Shown here piece after piece: positions 60,805 to 64,000 of a stretch of 64,000 nt of DNA (within the stretch, counting starts at the first letter, position 1; each line of letters begins with the position of its first letter). The notes beneath the pieces were generated by a model that saw only the letters and a list, made by a program, of their open reading frames with translations, was not told the DNA's origin and did not search any database. Source of the DNA: Arthrobacter sp. ov118 (GTDB taxonomy: Bacteria > Actinomycetota > Actinomycetes > Actinomycetales > Micrococcaceae); contig NZ_FPAY01000001.1 of assembly GCF_900116495.1 (NCBI RefSeq), positions 1 to 64,000 on the forward strand, in the 5' to 3' direction. A program made the position numbers and the translations under genes.

Positions 60805-62811
60805 ATGAACTGGGGGCAGGCGTTTCCCGCTATCGCCGTGGCCGCACTCTTGATGTTCCTTCCCGGATTAGTGCTGGCCAGGGCATTGGGCGCCAAGGGC
60901 TTCGCCTCCGCGGCAATGTCCCCTTTGGCATCCTGCGGCCTCATCGGGCTCGCGGGCGTGGTGGGAGGACTGCTCCGGCTGGGCTGGGGACTTTTCAGCT
61001 ATCTGCTCGTGACAGCTGTCTGCACCGGCTTGGCTTTCCTGCTCCGGAGATTTTTAAGAGGACGGGTTGCCCCCGTCGCGCCGGCCTCGGCGGCGCCTGC
61101 CGTCCAGTGGGCGGCCATCCTGGGCGGCATGGTGGCAGGTTCGGTCCTGATACTCACGCGCCTCCTCCCGGCCATCGGCAAGCCGGGAAACTTCGGCCAA
61201 GTGTACGACAACATTTTTCACCTCAATGCGATCCGGTACATCCTCGAGACCGGCAACGCCTCGTCACTGACGTTAGGCCGGATGCTCAGCCCGGATGCCG
61301 GGATCGCGATCTATCCGTCCGTGTGGCATTCCCTGGCGGCCCTCGTTGCCCAGTTGACCAGCAGCGACGTCTTTGTCAGCGAGAACGCCGTGATCGTAGC
61401 TGTGAGCGCCCTCCTGTGGCCCTTCGCCTGCATCATGTTGGTCCGGGGCATCACCGGTCCCCGCGTCTTGCCGCTGGTGGTTGCCGGCGCCCTGAGCGGC
61501 GGCTTCTGGATGTTCCCCTTCCAATTGCTCCAGTGGGGCCCGCTCTACCCCAACACCCTTGCCTACAGCTTGCTGCCGCTGGCGCTGCTCGTCCTTGTGG
61601 GGTTGTTCAGGGCCGGGCGCGAACGATTCCTGGACGACGTCAGCCTCTGGTCCTTCCTGCTCATTGCAGTTGCGGCGTTGTTCCTTTCGCAGCCCAACGG
61701 TGTCACGGCACTCTTGGCCTTCTCCGTCCCCCTCATCGCAGCCGCGTGGTTCTCGCAGCTGCGGGTCCGCGTCCGCACCAAAGCCGGCTTCCGGCCAATC
61801 GCGCTCGTAGTCCTGTGGGGTTTTGCCTCGGCCGCGGCCTTCCTCCTCGTCTGGCAGGCCCTGCTCCTGAACTTTGACAGCTGGAAACCCAGCCGGACCC
61901 TGGACCAGGCTGTGGGTGACGTCGCGACCGGCACGCTGCTTGGCGGCGGAGAGACGATGGTCGCCTCGGTGGCAGCCCTGTTGGGCATAATCACGATCAT
62001 CTGGCGGCGCAGGGGTGGCTGGATTATTGCCTGCGGACTCATTGCCGCTGCCCTCTACGTCGTCGCCGTCGTCATGTATCAGGGTCGCTTCCGGCACTTT
62101 ACGATCGGCTCCTGGTACCAGGACCCCTACCGGCTCGCGGCCTTGGTGCCGTTGTTCATGATTGTTCTTGGCAGCGTGGGTGCTGACGGCCTAGTGACCG
62201 CGGTCAGGGGATGGCTTCGGCGCATCGCTTCGAAACGCTCCACGGGCCGGCGGCTCGGGCTCCCTGAATTCAGGGGATCCGGGAGCCTGTACGCCATCGC
62301 AGCAGCCGCGATCCTGGCGCTCGCTCTCTCCACCCTGGTGAGTAGCGTCCATAGCCCCGGACTGGACGCAATATCTACCAAGATCAAGAACTCCTATTCC
62401 TATTACCCGGGCTGGGCGGTATCCAGTGATGAATTCGCCCTGATGTCCCGGCTCGATGCGACCGTTCCGAAAGACGCCGTTATCGGCGTCAACCCGTTCA
62501 ACGGCGGAACGCTGGCCTACGCCATTTCTGGTCGCCACGTCACCCAGTACCATCTTTCGCCGGGGCCCGACGAAGATCTTCGCAAGATTGCAATGGACGT
62601 AACGACGTCGCAGACCGGGGCTGAAACCTGTCGACTCGCGGAGCAAGAACACGTGCACTATATTCTCGACTTCGGCCGCTTCTACATCCTCAACTTCGTG
62701 GAGGCCCAGGCCTATCCAGCGTTCGACAACGTGGCAGCCACGCCGGGCGCAAAGGTCGAACTCGTGGACCATCAGGGCGCGGCCAAACTGTACAAAATCA
62801 CGGCGTGCTGA
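60805..62811 (+). CDS. DUF6541 family polytopic membrane protein
   Basis: 668 residues with about 12-14 hydrophobic segments and a C-terminal soluble domain of about 150 residues. The start AIAVAALLMFLPGLVLARAL, FGQVYDNIFHLNAIRYILE and DAGIAIYPSVWHSLAALV fit DUF6541, a GT-C-like family in actinobacterial surface-glycan loci. The acidic residues after TM3 (VYDNIFH) lie where GT-C enzymes place catalytic acids, so it may be a polyprenyl-sugar-dependent transferase; this is inference. Confidence 0.78.
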   Translation: MNWGQAFPAIAVAALLMFLPGLVLARALGAKGFASAAMSPLASCGLIGLAGVVGGLLRLGWGLFSYLLVTAVCTGLAFLLRRFLRGRVAPVAPASAAPAVQWAAILGGMVAGSVLILTRLLPAIGKPGNFGQVYDNIFHLNAIRYILETGNASSLTLGRMLSPDAGIAIYPSVWHSLAALVAQLTSSDVFVSENAVIVAVSALLWPFACIMLVRGITGPRVLPLVVAGALSGGFWMFPFQLLQWGPLYPNTLAYSLLPLALLVLVGLFRAGRERFLDDVSLWSFLLIAVAALFLSQPNGVTALLAFSVPLIAAAWFSQLRVRVRTKAGFRPIALVVLWGFASAAAFLLVWQALLLNFDSWKPSRTLDQAVGDVATGTLLGGGETMVASVAALLGIITIIWRRRGGWIIACGLIAAALYVVAVVMYQGRFRHFTIGSWYQDPYRLAALVPLFMIVLGSVGADGLVTAVRGWLRRIASKRSTGRRLGLPEFRGSGSLYAIAAAAILALALSTLVSSVHSPGLDAISTKIKNSYSYYPGWAVSSDEFALMSRLDATVPKDAVIGVNPFNGGTLAYAISGRHVTQYHLSPGPDEDLRKIAMDVTTSQTGAETCRLAEQEHVHYILDFGRFYILNFVEAQAYPAFDNVAATPGAKVELVDHQGAAKLYKITAC

Positions 62812-62891
62812 CCATGCTGCGTCCGGTTTGGACCCGTGCGCAGGATCACAGCCCGCCATGGCCGGGCACCGCAATCGCCTAAGCTGGGGGC

Positions 62892-63968
62892 ATGCGTATT
62901 CTCAGCGTCGTCGGCGCAAGACCACAATTTGTAAAGCTCGCACCGATCGCGTCAGCCCTCTCCGGCCGGGCAGAGCACTTGATTGCCCACACCGGCCAGC
63001 ACTATGACGAACTCATGAGTGATGTTTTTTTCCGTGACCTGGGGATCCCGGCGCCCGATTTCAACCTGGGTGTGGGGTCCGGCAAGCACGGCGCACAAAC
63101 AGGGGCCATGCTCGGCGGCCTGGAAGAGATCCTCGAAGAGGCCAAACCGGACTGCGTTCTGGTGTATGGCGACACCAATTCCACCCTCGCCGCGGCGATA
63201 GCCGCGGTCAAGATGCACATACCGCTGGCCCACCTGGAGGCCGGGCTGCGTTCTTTCAATCGGCGCATGCCTGAAGAACATAACCGTGTCCTCACTGACC
63301 ACGCGGCGGACCTGTTGCTGGCCCCCACCCAGGTGGCCGTTGACCACTTGGCCAACGAGGGCCTCGCCACCAAAACGGTCCTCGTCGGCGACGTCATGAC
63401 CGACGTCCTGTTCCAGGTCCGCGCCCTGCTGGAAAGAAGGAAGGAGCCGCTCCCCCTCGACGTGGCCCCGCAGGGATACTACGTCAGCACCATCCACCGT
63501 CCGGACAATACGGACTCGCCGGCCCGCCTCAAATCCATCCTTGCCTCCTTGGCCTCCCTGGACCGCCCGGTCCTCCTGCTGGCCCACCCGCGCCTGGTCA
63601 GTTTCGCCCAACGTCACGGACTGGCCCTCGAGCAGGGAAGCATCCGGGTCTGCCCGCCGCTGGCCTATCCGCAGCTGGTCAACGCCGTGGTCAACAGTGC
63701 AGGTGTCATCACCGACTCGGGAGGCCTGCAGAAGGAAGCCTTCCTGCTGCGGGTCCCGTGCACGACGATCCGTCCCGAGACGGAGTGGGTTGAGACCCTC
63801 GAAGCGCGGTGGAACGTCCTGGTGAGCGAAGACCTCTCCGTCCTTGCCGACACGGTGAAGCGGCCCGCTCCCGAGCCTACGGACGCGGCTCCGTACGGCG
63901 ACGGACACGCCGCCGAGAAGATCGTGGACACGCTCCTGAACTTCAACGCGGAGTTCGGCAGGCAGTAG
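62892..63968 (+). CDS. wecB: UDP-N-acetylglucosamine 2-epimerase (non-hydrolysing)
   Basis: 358 residues. VVGARPQFVKLAPIASAL, HTGQHYDELMS, VYGDTNSTLAAAIAAVKM, HLEAGLRSFNRRMPEEHNR and TDSGGLQKEAFLLRVPC cover the catalytic Asp, Glu and His of the family. It makes UDP-ManNAc for teichoic acid, enterobacterial-type or capsule glycans. TAAGCT ends six bases before the ATG, again a leaderless pattern. The last 32 bases of the window hold nothing recognisable. Confidence 0.95.
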   Translation: MRILSVVGARPQFVKLAPIASALSGRAEHLIAHTGQHYDELMSDVFFRDLGIPAPDFNLGVGSGKHGAQTGAMLGGLEEILEEAKPDCVLVYGDTNSTLAAAIAAVKMHIPLAHLEAGLRSFNRRMPEEHNRVLTDHAADLLLAPTQVAVDHLANEGLATKTVLVGDVMTDVLFQVRALLERRKEPLPLDVAPQGYYVSTIHRPDNTDSPARLKSILASLASLDRPVLLLAHPRLVSFAQRHGLALEQGSIRVCPPLAYPQLVNAVVNSAGVITDSGGLQKEAFLLRVPCTTIRPETEWVETLEARWNVLVSEDLSVLADTVKRPAPEPTDAAPYGDGHAAEKIVDTLLNFNAEFGRQ

Positions 63969-64000
63969 GAGGCGCAGGCGCCTCCGCGGGGCGGGAACGG

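Overview
The window reads as a chromosomal segment of a high-GC actinobacterium of the Arthrobacter/Pseudarthrobacter group (Micrococcaceae). Grounds: strong G/C bias at third codon positions; a fused 2-oxoglutarate decarboxylase/E1-E2 gene (kgd); a SigR-RsrA pair beside the 24-residue ribosomal protein bL37; a SAM-IV riboswitch; a tmRNA tag read as AESKRTDFALAA; a GuaB1-family enzyme; and a DUF222/HNH gene. Many genes have a TAnnnT -10 element only 6-9 nt before the start codon, which suggests leaderless mRNAs. I found no rRNA, tRNA, CRISPR array, prophage or intact insertion sequence. The taxonomic call rests on gene content and remembered family features, not on a search.

Regions. 0-4.4 kb: a truncated HNH gene, a GNAT pseudogene, and a divergent sulfurtransferase / cysteine-desulfhydrase-like pair. 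4.4-8 kb: zinc homeostasis (zur, znuABC, a 35-bp perfect palindrome as candidate Zur operator). 8-12.2 kb: two CNNM/CBS membrane proteins and GuaB1. 12.5-17 kb: kgd and an SGNH hydrolase. 17-18.7 kb: a DUF4097 protein and a PadR regulator behind three GATATATC sites. 18.7-24.2 kb: bL37, rsrA-sigR with a SigR-type autoregulatory promoter and an upstream alternative start, a DoxX protein, aroA, rsgA, hisN. 24.3-26.8 kb: SAM-IV riboswitch with a class V aminotransferase, then a methyltransferase. 26.8-29.8 kb: mntH, mntR, two crcB genes. 29.8-31.5 kb: small conserved proteins.

31.5-37.2 kb holds ssrA, smpB, an EnvC-like M23 peptidase, ftsX, ftsE and prfB, joining ribosome rescue/termination with septal wall hydrolysis. 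37.2-42.9 kb is a compact Tad/Flp pilus locus (TadA, TadB, TadC, a short candidate pilin, two TadE-like proteins, a TadG-like protein). From 43 kb to the end is a cell-surface region: galE, two secreted GH25 muramidases with different C-terminal repeat arrays (LGFP versus FG-GAP/VCBS), a five-gene glycan operon (GT2, DUF2304, acyltransferase, GT4, polyprenol-type glycosyltransferase), an ABC exporter, more glycosyltransferases, a DUF6541 membrane protein and wecB.

The observations most worth following up are the two-start/two-promoter layout of sigR, the SAM-IV control of an unassigned PLP enzyme, the paired GH25 proteins, the perfect Zur-type palindrome and the purine/pyrimidine microsatellite in the leader of the candidate pilin.
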